Below are positions 1 through 22,200 of a stretch of DNA of 64,000 nucleotides, piece after piece. The stretch is from Udeniomyces pyricola (lineage: Eukaryota; Basidiomycota; Tremellomycetes; Cystofilobasidiales; Mrakiaceae). Below the pieces are notes generated by a model. It ran no database searches and was not told the DNA's origin. It was given only the letters and a program-made list of their open reading frames with translations. The stretch spans positions 124,001-188,000 of the forward strand of contig BCIK01000010.1 in assembly GCA_039545295.1 (NCBI GenBank). Direction: 5' to 3'. Made by a program: the position numbers and the translations under genes. Every line of letters begins with the position of its first letter. The first letter of the stretch is position 1.

Positions 1-439
1 GATGTGTGCTGGTTGGATGGGATGTCTAAATGTCGAAGGGTTATACTATGTACTACGTGTGTGAGGTGGATGAGTGTATACGTTGAACGTTGGTTGTCAG
101 CGGGGGTGATGATGATGATTATACATCTGATGATGTGAATCGTTATATAACTATATAAGTTGATGATCGCGTGTAGATCATGAGCGGGCTTGGTGGTGTG
201 CACGACGATCGATGATGATGATGATGATGATGATGATCGAATCTCAACGACGCAGGCTGTGAGAGGGCTGTGCACCAGACAGTGGCTTCGCGTTTGGCCT
301 CTTGTTGGCCTCATCTCAATGAGACCAGACCCACCCAGGCTCCTCCCTCTATAGTTATCGATCGAATCCCTCTCCCTCTCCCTTCTCCCTTCTCGTCTTC
401 CCCTCCCCCCCCCCCCATTCCTCCCCTCCACCTCGACCC
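1..439. other. Upstream region of PRP8 with ATG/GAT microsatellite and CT-rich leader
   Basis: I see no gene here. The left part is AT-rich with several TATA-like stretches, for example around 145-160. A trinucleotide microsatellite (GAT repeats) lies at about 211-238. A pyrimidine-rich stretch at about 340-430, including a run of C near 410, directly precedes the PRP8 start codon, as is common for fungal core promoters and leaders. It probably holds the PRP8 promoter; this is inferred from position only. Confidence 0.5.
211..238. repeat. (GAT)n microsatellite
   Basis: About nine consecutive GAT units, 200 bp upstream of the PRP8 start codon. This is a simple sequence repeat in non-coding DNA. 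Confidence 0.9.
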
Positions 440-11759
<11,320 letters not shown>

Positions 11760-12533
11760 ATGGTCTCTCTCGTCTCTCTTTCCCTCTCTCTCTCTCTCTA
11801 TCGTTTTCCTCCCGCTTTCTCTCATAGCTTCGTTTTTCGTCTCTGTTTCTTTCTTTTTAATCTTGTTCTTTTCTTTTCTTTCGTCACTCTGCCATGATGT
11901 ACTTTAATAAGATTGATCCACCATGCCTCCCCCGGCCTATCCATCTATAACCTTCCTCTTTCTCTCCCTCCCCCTCTTTGGAAAATCTCTTGTTTTATGT
12001 TTCTCGTCTTTTCTTTGATGGCCAATATGCATGTCCCTTTTCTCTCTCTGCTTCGTTCTGTTTTTTTTTTTTTTTGGGGGGGGGGGGGGGGAGGGGGGCT
12101 TGCTTGGCTCGTTCGCTGATCGACCGCGATGGGAAAGCAAGTTGGGATACGTACGGTAGCTTTTTCGGAATCGAAGGTTGAGATGGGTTTCATCGTCAAT
12201 ATGAAAAAGGAAAAAAAAAGGAAAGGAAAGGGGCCTGATGTGATTGAGGCGCGAGCGAGAGAATTCGTGAAAAAAAGAGAGAGAGAGAAAAGAGAAGCCT
12301 AGGGATAAGAAGATACAAGAAGAACATTTTGTAAGAAACAAGAAAAGGGGGTCCGAGGAGAAAATCGAGAGGAGTTTGGTACGGCCATTCAACGATGGGA
12401 TTAAATAATGAACGGATACGGTTTTGCACTCGACGCGTACGTGCGTGCATGCATGCATGCCCGGACAGTTCTCATGATCGCCTAATATAGCTAGTACGGT
12501 CTAGTCCTAGTCCAATTTTTTTCCTCGGAAAAA
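11760..12533. other. Convergent intergenic region, PRP8 3' end / phytase 3' end
   Basis: About 775 bp lie between the stop codons of two convergent genes. The PRP8 side is rich in CT and T, the phytase side in A and GA, each consistent with a 3' UTR on its own strand. It contains a T15-G16 tract at 12061-12091. I see no supported gene; the open frames here are low-complexity translations of the CT and GA tracts. Confidence 0.6.
12061..12098. repeat. T15-G16 homopolymer junction
   Basis: Fifteen T are followed immediately by sixteen G, then one A and six more G. It is non-coding, between two convergent genes. Confidence 0.95.
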
Positions 12534-15500
12534 TTAATTGCACACCGATGCCCAATCTCCACCGGCTTGAGCGAACTGAACGGGACCCGAGGCGAGCCAG
12601 TCTTTTAATGGGATGAGTCCGTTGGGATAGTGATCGTGGGTGAAGGAAGAGGAGGAGGAGAAGGAGTTGGAGAATGTCGATTGGATCGCCCCGCTGTGGG
12701 AGGAGAGGACGGGGGGGGGGGAGAGGCAAGGGAGGGAGGGAGGAGATGTTTTGGGAAGGACAAGAAGAAGAGGGATAGGGAAGGGAGGAAACGAGCGGGA
12801 GGGAGGTAGATGAGTTGATTGTTTCGAGGATTTATACGGATGGATGGATGGATAAATGGATGGATGATCGATGCTGCAAAGATGCAAACCACAGGGCAAA
12901 CAATGAATCAAAGTACGTCGATACGTACTTGACGGAGATTCGAATAAAATCTTCTTTTTCATCTTCCTTCGGCGGCTGGTCACTGATCAGAGCGGGGTCT
13001 TGATGAGGATGTCGTCCACCACCCGCAGCAGCAGCAGCAGCAGCAGTCGCCGACGCCCAAGGTCGAGCATGATGATCACTCCCAATGATACCAGTATAAG
13101 TCCTGCTGCTGCAGGTGAGTCGTTCAAATGTGAACCGACCCGAGAAGGGAACGATGCTCGACACGACAAAGGCGTGAGGTTCGATGATCGCCGTTGAGGG
13201 CTTCGTAGGTAAAAGTTTGGGGTCCTGGGATTTCAAAAAAGTCATCCGATGGAATTTATAGGATTTTTTTTGGGGGGGGAGTTGGACAGGAGTTGGTTGG
13301 TATTGTTGTTGTTGTACAAGGGAAAGATCCGGGAGTTAGTTGAGGTGGCCATGATCGTTACTATAACGGAGTCGAGGTCCCAGCGATACTTTGGGCGCAA
13401 AAAAAAAAAAAAACGAAAACATGTCTAAATACATATACATCGTCTCTCATGAGTCTTCCTCACCTTTAGCAATCCAAGGGACGCCAAGATCTGAGCCATA
13501 TTATTATCGTGACTAAAATCGACGTAGACCCTCTTGGTTCCCACCGGAACGATGCCGAGGGGAAGGGAGGTATTGGTCGAACCGGCTTGGACGACGGTCG
13601 AGTTGGACGTCAAGCGGGCGACGAGCTCGTTGACGTAAGAGGCCCCTTGAGTGATGCTGTACGAGTTTCCATAGGCGTGTCCGTAGAACTAGAACAAAAT
13701 GAAACAAAATAACAAGAGGGAGGGAGCGAGCGAAAAGACGAGCCAGGAAGGATGGATAAAGCGAATTGTGAAGAGTATGTTTTTTAAACATCGCTAGAAC
13801 GGGTGGTCAGGAGAACTAAAAAAAAATGGGGAGGAAAGAAAGTATCCATCTCTTCCTCGTCTTCTTACCTTGGAGACGTCAAAGCTACAAACGCGCACCC
13901 ATATCGAAATCAAATGGGTTTCAGTCTCCCATTCGAAAAGACCCTCCCACTTATTATTATTATTAATATATATATATATATATTAAAAAGAAGAGAAAAA
14001 AAAAACCCCTCCCCAAAGAAGCTCTGATCGACGAGAAAGAAAGATGAAACTCAACTAGTACTCGTTGGCCTCCCATTCCTCGGCTGTGAAAGCATCGCAC
14101 CATGGGCTCTTGGTAGGGCTCAGCGTTTTGAGGCTGTCGAACCCACAGAGGCTCATTAAGCTGAGACGATCTGGAGGAGTCAGCGAATGGCATGAATGGA
14201 ACTAAATAGCCGACCCAACAAACCGATACAGGGGGGGGGGGGAATATCCCAGCGGGCAGCAATGCTCGAATCCCAAAGGAAGGACCAAAACTCGGACCCA
14301 ATGGCATCGCGAGACTTACCTATTGATATCAGTCGTCGTGAGGTTTGCACCGGGCAAGGCAGCGTTCAATCGAGCAGCAATCGGAGGGGCGTAGGTCGAG
14401 AGCCAATCCTGCTCGGCGACATCTCCAGGATCGGGATCCATAGTTTCGGCCGCCAGGCAGCTCGAGACATCGAGTGTGTTGTTGGAAGTCTGAATTTGAT
14501 ATTCCCAAATTCCGACGATCATGCGCATAGAAGACCAAGAAGATGAGACCCCCTGCCTCTTTGCGTTTGTCTGTGGGAGTGATGACAATCAAAGGTGGGG
14601 ATCACGCACGTCGGCTTCGATAATGACCACGTCCGGAAGAGGCAGAGTGGCATTTAGGTCAAATGGACGTCCCTCAAACCCCTGTGCAGAAAAAAAAGGA
14701 GCAGAAAAAAAAGGCGTCAACTGATCGTCTTCTTGGATTACCCTGGAGACGATAGGGTTGAAAAATGAACTCGCTAGTTGAAAGAATCCGGCACTTTCTA
14801 CGACTCGAGCCTCGCTGGCCGCTCGGAAGAACGGCCGTTGGGTGAAGCCAGGGTACGTCTCGGCCATGTCGACACCGGCGTCGTATGACCTGAGAGGTCG
14901 AATGATCCAAACAGTAAAGTCATGAGTGAGCGAGTGAGTGACAACAGACGCGTGTGGTAATACAAGGCACTCTTTTTTTTTTATCAGACGCCCATACGAG
15001 AGGGGATTATCGAGGACTGGCCGTACTGGCGTCTACCGAAATCAGTTAGGTTATCAACTTCGCTCTTGGAAGGAGAGAAGCGATAGTGTTGGATGAACTG
15101 CAGCGACGGATCGGTGATGTGACTGACGTGGGCGAGCTTGAGGAGGGCGGATTGAATGACTTTGTTGGCGCCCGAAGTCGGATATCGAGCTCCATGACGT
15201 TGTAGCTGTTTAAATAGAGAGGTCATAGAACGATGAAGGTCGCAAAGTTGGGCTGTGGATTAGACGTCAAGAAGTGATCTTACTTGTGGAAAGCTGGAAC
15301 GAGACATACAATGTTGACCTGTACGACTTGGCATCGCTCCTGCCCTGCGGCCACGCCAGATCCTTGAGCAAGGTATGGAGAGTAAGGCCCAAGCTAACCA
15401 ACGCATGTCGTTGTACGATGAATATTATGTAGTGAGCGATGATCAAGAGCGTCACCTCGTCGAGCGCCACCTCTTCTGACGTCAGCTGCTTGTATACTCT

Positions 15501-15741
15501 AAAAACTAACCTTGGTGAACACGGGGTCATCGAGCACGTTTGGTCCAAGGGGTTTGACAGCACCAGAGACATGGGGAAACAGAATCAAGCTGCTACTTAT
15601 TGCGATGAGAGAGGATGCCAGGATCATGGCGATGCGACGGCGAAACGGAGAAGAACTATGATCAGGAGATGCGGGTAGTAGCTGGTTGAGGGAAGCTGTC
15701 GGGGTTGGAAGCAGAAGAGGGGCAGCCTTGTGGGCCAGCAT
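12534..15741 (-). CDS. Secreted histidine acid phosphatase, phytase type
   Basis: Histidine acid phosphatases hydrolyse phosphomonoesters; fungal phytases release phosphate from phytate outside the cell. The minus-strand start at 15741 gives a short polar leader, then a hydrophobic segment (MILASSLIAISSSLILF) that can act as signal peptide or anchor; a second Met inside it is an alternative start. The catalytic RHGARYPTSG motif lies at about 15160-15205 and follows LGPYSPYLAQG and CQVVQVNI. The proton-donor HD motif is in DFSHDNNMAQILASLG (about 13465-13525). The family C terminus is recognisable as PLKDWLASGPVQFAQAGGDW, with TAA at 12534-12536. There are several introns and one 16-nt exon (13869-13884). 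The segment between IVPFSGRF (about 13150) and the C-terminal block carries a poly-Ala run and Ser/Pro-rich stretches, so its splicing is uncertain. It could act on phosphomonoesters other than phytate. Confidence 0.85.
13869..13884 (-). other. 16-nt micro-exon of the phytase gene
   Basis: On the minus strand a TTTGTAG acceptor and a GTAAGA donor enclose CTTTGACGTCTCCAAG. Joined to an upstream exon ending ...GCCAACGA at a GTACTAG donor and a downstream exon starting TTCTACGGACAC, it yields AND-FDVSK-FYGHAYG. This is the expected phytase block after the conserved FTAEEWE and restores the frame on both sides. Confidence 0.75.
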
Positions 15742-16952
15742 GCTTTATATGCATGTGACGGCGCGACGGTAGGCACGTTCGGTCAGGTTCAATTAATCTC
15801 GATTGACGATGGCAGCCACGTAGAGGGACGTATATCGATGCGAGGGTGCTACCAATCATGCCGGCGACAAAGTGGCATCGAGACATGCAACGTGCGTCGT
15901 TCATGTCCGACGTACTAGTACATACATCTGCACTCGGCGGCGGGCCTTGGGTCCCGGTGGATTATCAGTGGGGATGTGAGTGTGGGGATGCGAGTATGCG
16001 AAAGCAAGCAGGCTCGACGGATCAGCTGAGACGGTGGGTCATGAATGGAAAAGAGAGATTGAGGGCAGTGGTGAGTGAGGATATATATTTTTATAAATAT
16101 ATGTGGTTGGTGATGATGATGTTCGACGGAAGACAGTTGATGGTTTCGACATGGACTGATCATGGGGGATGGATGGCGTCGTGCGCTTGAAGCACAGCTC
16201 GCTCAGCAGAATCGAGCTGGGAGCTGGGAGCTGGGAACTGGGAACTGGGAGGGGAGGCGACTGCTGGCTGGCCCGCTGGCAGAGGCAGAGGCAGAGGCAG
16301 AGCGCAGAGACTCGATCAGAGGCAGACAGACAGACAGACAAGACAGAGTCCATCGATTTTGCTTTGGGTCGTGCCCCCTCCTCCTTCTCTAGACTCTCCC
16401 ACCCCTCCCGGCAGAACTCACTTGCAAAGGTTAGTTGGTCGGGCTCATGCCACGTCTCATCGTCCAGTCTTTGCCTCCTATATCATCATCATCGTCCTCA
16501 TCATCATCACCACCCACACTATCCACCAACGATATACCCTTCATCAACATACCCGCATACATCCCACCGCCGACGTCCAAAGGGAGCTCGAAAAGAGGAC
16601 GGCTGTCCTCCCATCCTCGTCCCCCGTTTGGGTTCATCCTTTTTTTCCATCAACGCCACGAGCCCTCTTTCTTATATCCGCATATCAACGCACCAGACTA
16701 GCCAAAGCCTATACCGACAACAACAGCAACAGAACAGACACAACGCAGCAAGAAAGAGCGCCAGCTGACACGATTGCGTTTCATTCCTCCCTATTCGTTT
16801 TCTCTCTGCCCGCTCCAAAAACTCTCGCCCCCGCCGACGGATCCAACCTTGTCGATGCTCCCTCGTCTGCTCCGTCTCTTCCGCGCTGGCTCCCTCGCCA
16901 ACCTATTCGTTCAACCTCTTCTTCCCACTCGCGTCGCTATCAACTCCATCAG
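15742..16952. promoter_or_regulatory. Divergent promoter region, phytase (-) and RPL9 (+)
   Basis: About 1.2 kb between two divergent start codons. It contains an AT-rich stretch (about 16080-16100), tandem GAGCTGG-type repeats (16214-16251), a GGCAGA hexamer run (about 16279-16302), a CAGA tetramer run (about 16323-16346) and a CT-rich leader before the RPL9 ATG. A 5'-UTR intron of RPL9 is possible (a GGTTAGT donor-like site near 16430) but not shown. I see no conserved coding sequence. Confidence 0.5.
16214..16346. repeat. Three adjacent short tandem repeats
   Basis: A GAGCTGG/GAACTGG heptamer-like repeat (five to six units) is followed by GGCAGA hexamers (four units) and CAGA tetramers (about five units) within 133 bp. 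They lie 600-740 bp upstream of the RPL9 start codon. Confidence 0.85.
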
Positions 16953-18251
16953 ATGAAGGACATCCTCAAGACCGAAGACTTCACCATCCCCGAGGGCGTC
17001 ACTGTCCAGATCAAGTCCAGGATCATCAAGGTCACTGGACCCAGGGGAGAGCTCAACAAGAACATCAGGCACGTCAACATGGACATCCAGCTCGTACGTT
17101 TTTCACTCGTCCTCATACATTCTTACACCTTTCGGCCACTTTCTCTGAGAGACCGAGCCATGCGAGATACGTCTCGACACCGGAAGCTTGCCAGCGTGCT
17201 CACCTCTCTGCTTTGTCCTCTTTTTTTCCCCGCTTCTTTGACTTGCGTTCTCTTCCTTAGATCAAGAAGTCCAACTCCATCACTCTCTCTGTCTGGCACG
17301 GAGGCCGAAAGCACATTGCTTGCCTCCGAACTGTCCGATCTTTGATCGAGAACATGATCACTGGTGTTACCAAGGTTCGTCCCAATCTAGACCCTTCGCA
17401 TCGTGACAAAACTCCAGCCTGTTTGCTTGACCTAACACATGTCTCGTTTGCTCTATTTTCCGTGGATTTCACCTCGCAGGGCTTCCTCTACAAGATGCGA
17501 GCCGTCTACGCCCATTTCCCCATCAACTGCATCATTGCTGCTGATGGAAGCGCCGTCTCCATCCGAAACTTCTTGGGTACGTGTCTTTTGCCTCTCTTTC
17601 CATCGAGTCCTGCGCAGTTGTGCAGCTTGGACACGTGACTTACCCTTAATCGCCCTCCTTGCTCGTTTGTTGACCCACTCTAGGTGAGAAGATCGTCCGA
17701 GACATCAAGATGCTCGAGGGTGTTACCATCTCGGAGTCCAAGGCCCAGAAGGATGAGGTACGTCAACTCACTGGACAGACACTGGCCCGTCTTTGGAACT
17801 CAGGAACTTACCTCCTTTTGATTTCTTGTTTTCCCTTGGTTCATTTAGATCATCCTTGAGGGTAACGACATCCAGAACGTTTCGCAGTCCGCCGCTTCCA
17901 TCCACGGTGCCTGCCTCGTCAAGAACAAGGGTTCGTGAAAACGTTTCTCTTTAAACCCCCCCCCTCTTTTACGACGTCCGTCCGCCCGTTCTGTCTGCCG
18001 GCTTTGCTACACATGGAGCTCGGTTCAGCTCAGGACGGGAGGGTTCCCTTCTTTTTATCTCTTGGGCTCTATCGGCGTCTTCCCCAACAAAAATCATTCG
18101 CAGCTTCGTGCTTGACGCACGTGAGGTGATAGCTGACACCTGATTTCCTTGCTCTCCCCCCCCACACCCCACCTTCGCCTTCACAGATATCCGAAAGTTC
18201 CTTGATGGTCTTTACGTTTCCGAGAAGACCCACGTCGTCAAGGACGAGTAA
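16953..18251 (+). CDS. RPL9: 60S ribosomal protein L9 (uL6)
   Basis: uL6 is a large-subunit ribosomal protein near the GTPase-associated centre. Six exons are supported: 16953-17093, 17261-17374, 17480-17576, 17684-17757, 17849-17930 and 18187-18251, all GT...AG. The product starts [16 protein letters not shown] and contains [53 protein letters not shown] and [20 protein letters not shown], ending THVVKDE at TAA 18249-18251. Its length of about 190 residues is normal for eukaryotic L9. The start is chosen because MKDILKTE is the usual beginning; upstream open frame is leader or UTR. The last intron (17931-18186, 256 bp) is clearly longer than the others (about 90-165 bp) and could host a small RNA, but I saw no clear C/D or H/ACA boxes. 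Confidence 0.97.
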
Positions 18252-19271
18252 GCCTTAAATGGTTGTCGAGGGATTCCGGGACGACAGTGACGTCGGATTC
18301 GGGTCGTCGTCTTGAAGAGCCGTGATCTTGTTTTCTCAACTACAAAACTTCCCTAGCGTAAGGGAGGGGTTTTTTTTTCTAAAACCCACCCCCATGCTTT
18401 TTTTGTTTGAGGAAATATATCATGTCGCTTCTTTTCACGCTTTTTAACTTCTAAAAGGGACAGATTTCTTGTTACTGTGTATACGTGTGAGGCATCGAGA
18501 AGTATACGACATGTCAAGTAAGACTGACGCCGTGACGAGTTGTATGTTTTATATGACACCAGAGTATACATCGTTTCTTGATCTCTTTAGCTAGTTAGCC
18601 CTTTCATGGGGCATGGCGCTTTGGCCCTGCAAACTATAAGTACCGGATTAGGCTTTCCTTGTCTTCTGCGCCGCTGGCCTCTGCTTGCCCCCACCCTGTC
18701 TCTGATCTACGATACGTATCGTCCCTCTTGCTTCCTTCTTCCTTCTGCTCTCATTGAACAACTGCAACAGCATCTTTCTCGCTTGAGCCTGAAGATGTTT
18801 TCCCCGCGCTTGAAGCTAATGGGTCCTCCAGTGCGCTCGTGTATGTCGCGCCTGAGCCGGCTGGAAAGAAGATGCCAACGTAGAAGTTGACCAGCAGGAG
18901 AAGAGAGAAACGAAGAAAAAAAAAAGAAAAGAAAAAAAAAAGTAGATGCGCTGAATCGAGCAAGGGGAACTTATTGACTTATGACTGATGTCTCAGCTGC
19001 ATACTCCGAGAGGATGTTGTCTAAAACATTTCAATTTAAAGGGCACGGTATTACGGATACAAACAAGACAAAAAGTCTACCTAGAGCGGTACGTGAGAGG
19101 AAGTTGATCGTAGATATCCATGCAACAGATGTGGGCGTGTAGGGATTGAACCGAGGGAAAGAAAAGAAAGGGAAAGAAAAAAAAAGAAGAAAAAAAAAGA
19201 ACGAGAACAAAACAAGCGAGAAAAGAGGGAAAAAAGAAAGAAGCGATGAAGATGATGATGGACTGTCTAGC
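18252..19271. other. Convergent intergenic region, RPL9 / ENA-type ATPase
   Basis: About 1 kb of non-coding DNA between two convergent stop codons. It includes T-rich and A-rich tracts suited to 3' ends on either strand (for example the A/AAAG-rich run at about 18900-18945 and 19150-19250). No open frame resembles a known protein. Confidence 0.55.
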
Positions 19272-22200
19272 TTAGATGTGCTTCTCGTTTTCGGCCACAG
19301 TGTCGAATCTCGGAAGGTTCTTCTCGGTCACTAGGGGTCCTCCGACATCGGTAGGGGTACAGAAAGTACGACGAGCAAGTTTGTACAGCTGTTGCCGGAC
19401 AAAATTCATAGGCGTGAGTATGCAAACGGCAGATGATCTACACAAGCAGGAACAGGACATGACGCTTACCTCAACGATGGTCATGAAGATGATGAGAGCA
19501 GCGGCGATAAGTCCCCACTCATATCCAATGCCAGTCATTTGAAACGCGTAGTCGTTGATGACTGGAATGTAAATGGCTGGGAACACAGTAAGAGCGCAAG
19601 CTAAGGATGACCAGATGAGGATCTTGTTGTCGAGCAGATTGACTTGGAAGATGCCACGCTCGAGATGTTTGCACTCGAAGGAATGAGCCATGAGAAGAAG
19701 GGTGAGAGTCTGAGTGATAGAGAAAGCAGGTCAGCAACAGCGGCCTATGTTTTTTTTTTTTTTACCATTCTTCGCAAGGGATAGATTGTCTATGTATACT
19801 CACGGCAAAAGCGCTGGCTCGACCTCGGAACACATTCAGACATTGGTCGCCAAACTCCTCGTTGCACGCATTACCAAGGTTGCCTTGACCGCCGTTCAGC
19901 TTGAGGGCATACACAGGAATTGCAAACTGAAAAAAAAAAAAAAAAAAAAANAANAAAAAAAAAAGACAAAAGATTAGCCAGAATACCAACGTTTGCTAAC
20001 GTCCAAGACGAGGAATACTTACGTTGGCAAGGGTCAAGGCCGCCATGATAAGGCCGTAAAAGATGCAGTCGATGAACCACCAGAACGTGAAGATGGTTCG
20101 GAACGCTCCGGGACCCTTGGTCATGGCATCTGGGGCCGTGGGCTCGAGTCCAAGAGCGAGAGCGGCTGTGGATACGAAAGAAGCAAGGCATCAGCAAAGT
20201 TGGCCATCTGCCAGACGGAGAGAGGGCGGTTAACACATACGAGGACCTGCAGCGATGCTATTGGGTTCAAAAAGACAGGCAAGGTGAGTTTTCGGTTGTG
20301 TTGGGTGGCAGCAGAGAGGAATGAAGCCACTTACGTGTTGATCCACAGAGCAGCGACGGGAGAGAGAGGGTAAACGCTTCGATCAAGCTGGTCTTTAAAG
20401 GCGAGACCGATGAGAAGGACAAGAACCTCTGCCAGGTTGCCGGAAAGTAGGAAGAGCAGAAACTTGGACAGGTTCATCAGGACTCCTCGGCCCTTCTTGA
20501 TCGCCCGAACGATGGTAGCGAAGTTGTCGTCTGCGAGAACTATCGAGGCTGCACCCTTAGCTGCAGGAACGCAAGACGTCGAGGAGGAGGTGAGCATCGC
20601 GAAATCGAGAAAACAAAAAAGCCTATGAAATTACTGACCAACGTCAGAACCATTCAGTCCCATGGCAATGCCAACATCAGCTCGCTTCAGCGAGGGGCAG
20701 TCGTTGACGCCATCACCAGTCATGATGACGGATTGAACCATACCAAAGACTCGTCGTCGATGCAGTGCCTCGACCATTCTGTCGAGAAAAGAGAGCGGCA
20801 TGATAAGTAACTTTGAACAGCGAAGCATGAAGGGTTTGTATAAGGAAACCCTCAGGCTCACCGGACTTTGGTCTCTGGAGCACAACGAGCGATGACGAGA
20901 GGAAGCTCGGGTAAAGCGTCGATCTCATCCTCCGAGAGAGCATCAAATTCTCGACCAGTGGTAATGGCCCAAGCGGGATGAGTTGGTTCAAGGATACCGA
21001 CGGCGATAGCGATAGCACAGGCGGTTGCCTGGTGATCACCAGTCAGCATTCGAGGGACAATTCCAGCTTGAATGCACTCGAGGACAGCACCTCGAGACTG
21101 AGGTCGAGGAGGGTCGCTGATGATGGATGAAAGTCGTACGGATCAGCAAGGTTCGTAAACGAGAGAGTTCAAAGGGAGAAAAAGACTCACTAGATTCCGA
21201 CCAGGCCGAGGAAGCAGAAGTCCTTCTCAAGATCTTCTCGCTTCATCTCCTGGAGTTCGGCCTCGCGACTAGCAGGCTCGAGTCGAGCAGCAAGAGCGAG
21301 AACTCGGAGACCTTCAGCAGCGAGCTAAGATGCAAAATATACACAGATCAGCCAGTGCCACCGATCGGGGTAAAAAGGAAGACGTGTGTCGGATCAAGAC
21401 TCACCTTGTCCATTTGATTCGTAATCTCAGACATTCGGGTATCGTCGAGCTCGGCTTGGGTGCCAGGATTGAGACCAACAACTGTGCACCGCTCGAGGAC
21501 CCGTTCCACAGCTCCCTTCATGAAGACGAGCATCTCGCTGCTCTGACTGGCGACACCCGAGGGATCAACGTACTTCCAAACCTTGGAAGAGAAAGCCAAT
21601 CGAGTTGATCATCAGCGGGTTTGAATTGCGCCAAAAGGATACTTTCAAAGTATACTTACAGTGCTCATCCTCTTAACCGAAGAATCAAAAGGATGTTCGA
21701 CAACCATCTCGTAGCAGCCTTCCATTGGAACTTTGACGACCTTGTGCTCCTCGGGTCCGTTGCTAAGCATCGTATCGGCCCGCTCAGCGGGAGGAGGTCG
21801 AGACGAGTTGCCGCGGTGTTGTCTTTTGTGCCTAGGGTGGGTTAAGTGTGGCTTGCCATGACCGAGTTTGGAGGCAAAGACCTGGAGCGCGATTTCTGCA
21901 TAAGAGAGAAACAGAAATCCATCAAGAGGGTCAATGAAGGGTTGCTGTACAAACAGAAGGGAGCACGTTGGATTTACCTGTAGCGTCGCCGCTGGCCTCC
22001 CATCGATTATCCTCTCCACGATGAATAGTAGCCATATTGCAAAGACTAGCGCAAAGAACAAGGTTCTTGAAACTTTTCTCCATTTCACTCGGTCGGATGA
22101 CATCCTCGGCGTCGACGTCGTCGTCAGACTCCTCCTCTTCTTGCTGAGGAATGGTGGAGCTCGAGGAAAATTGCGTAGCGGTTCGGCGGGGAGCTCGAGA

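Noticed and set aside
16359..16952. Long plus-strand open frame running into RPL9 in another Met context
   Set aside because: The L9 homology begins exactly at MKDILKTE; the upstream translation is low-complexity Pro/Ser-rich leader with no conservation visible.
19141..19152. B-box-like sequence (GGTTCAATCC on the minus strand)
   Set aside because: The flanking bases do not form a T-stem or acceptor stem, so it is not a tRNA gene.
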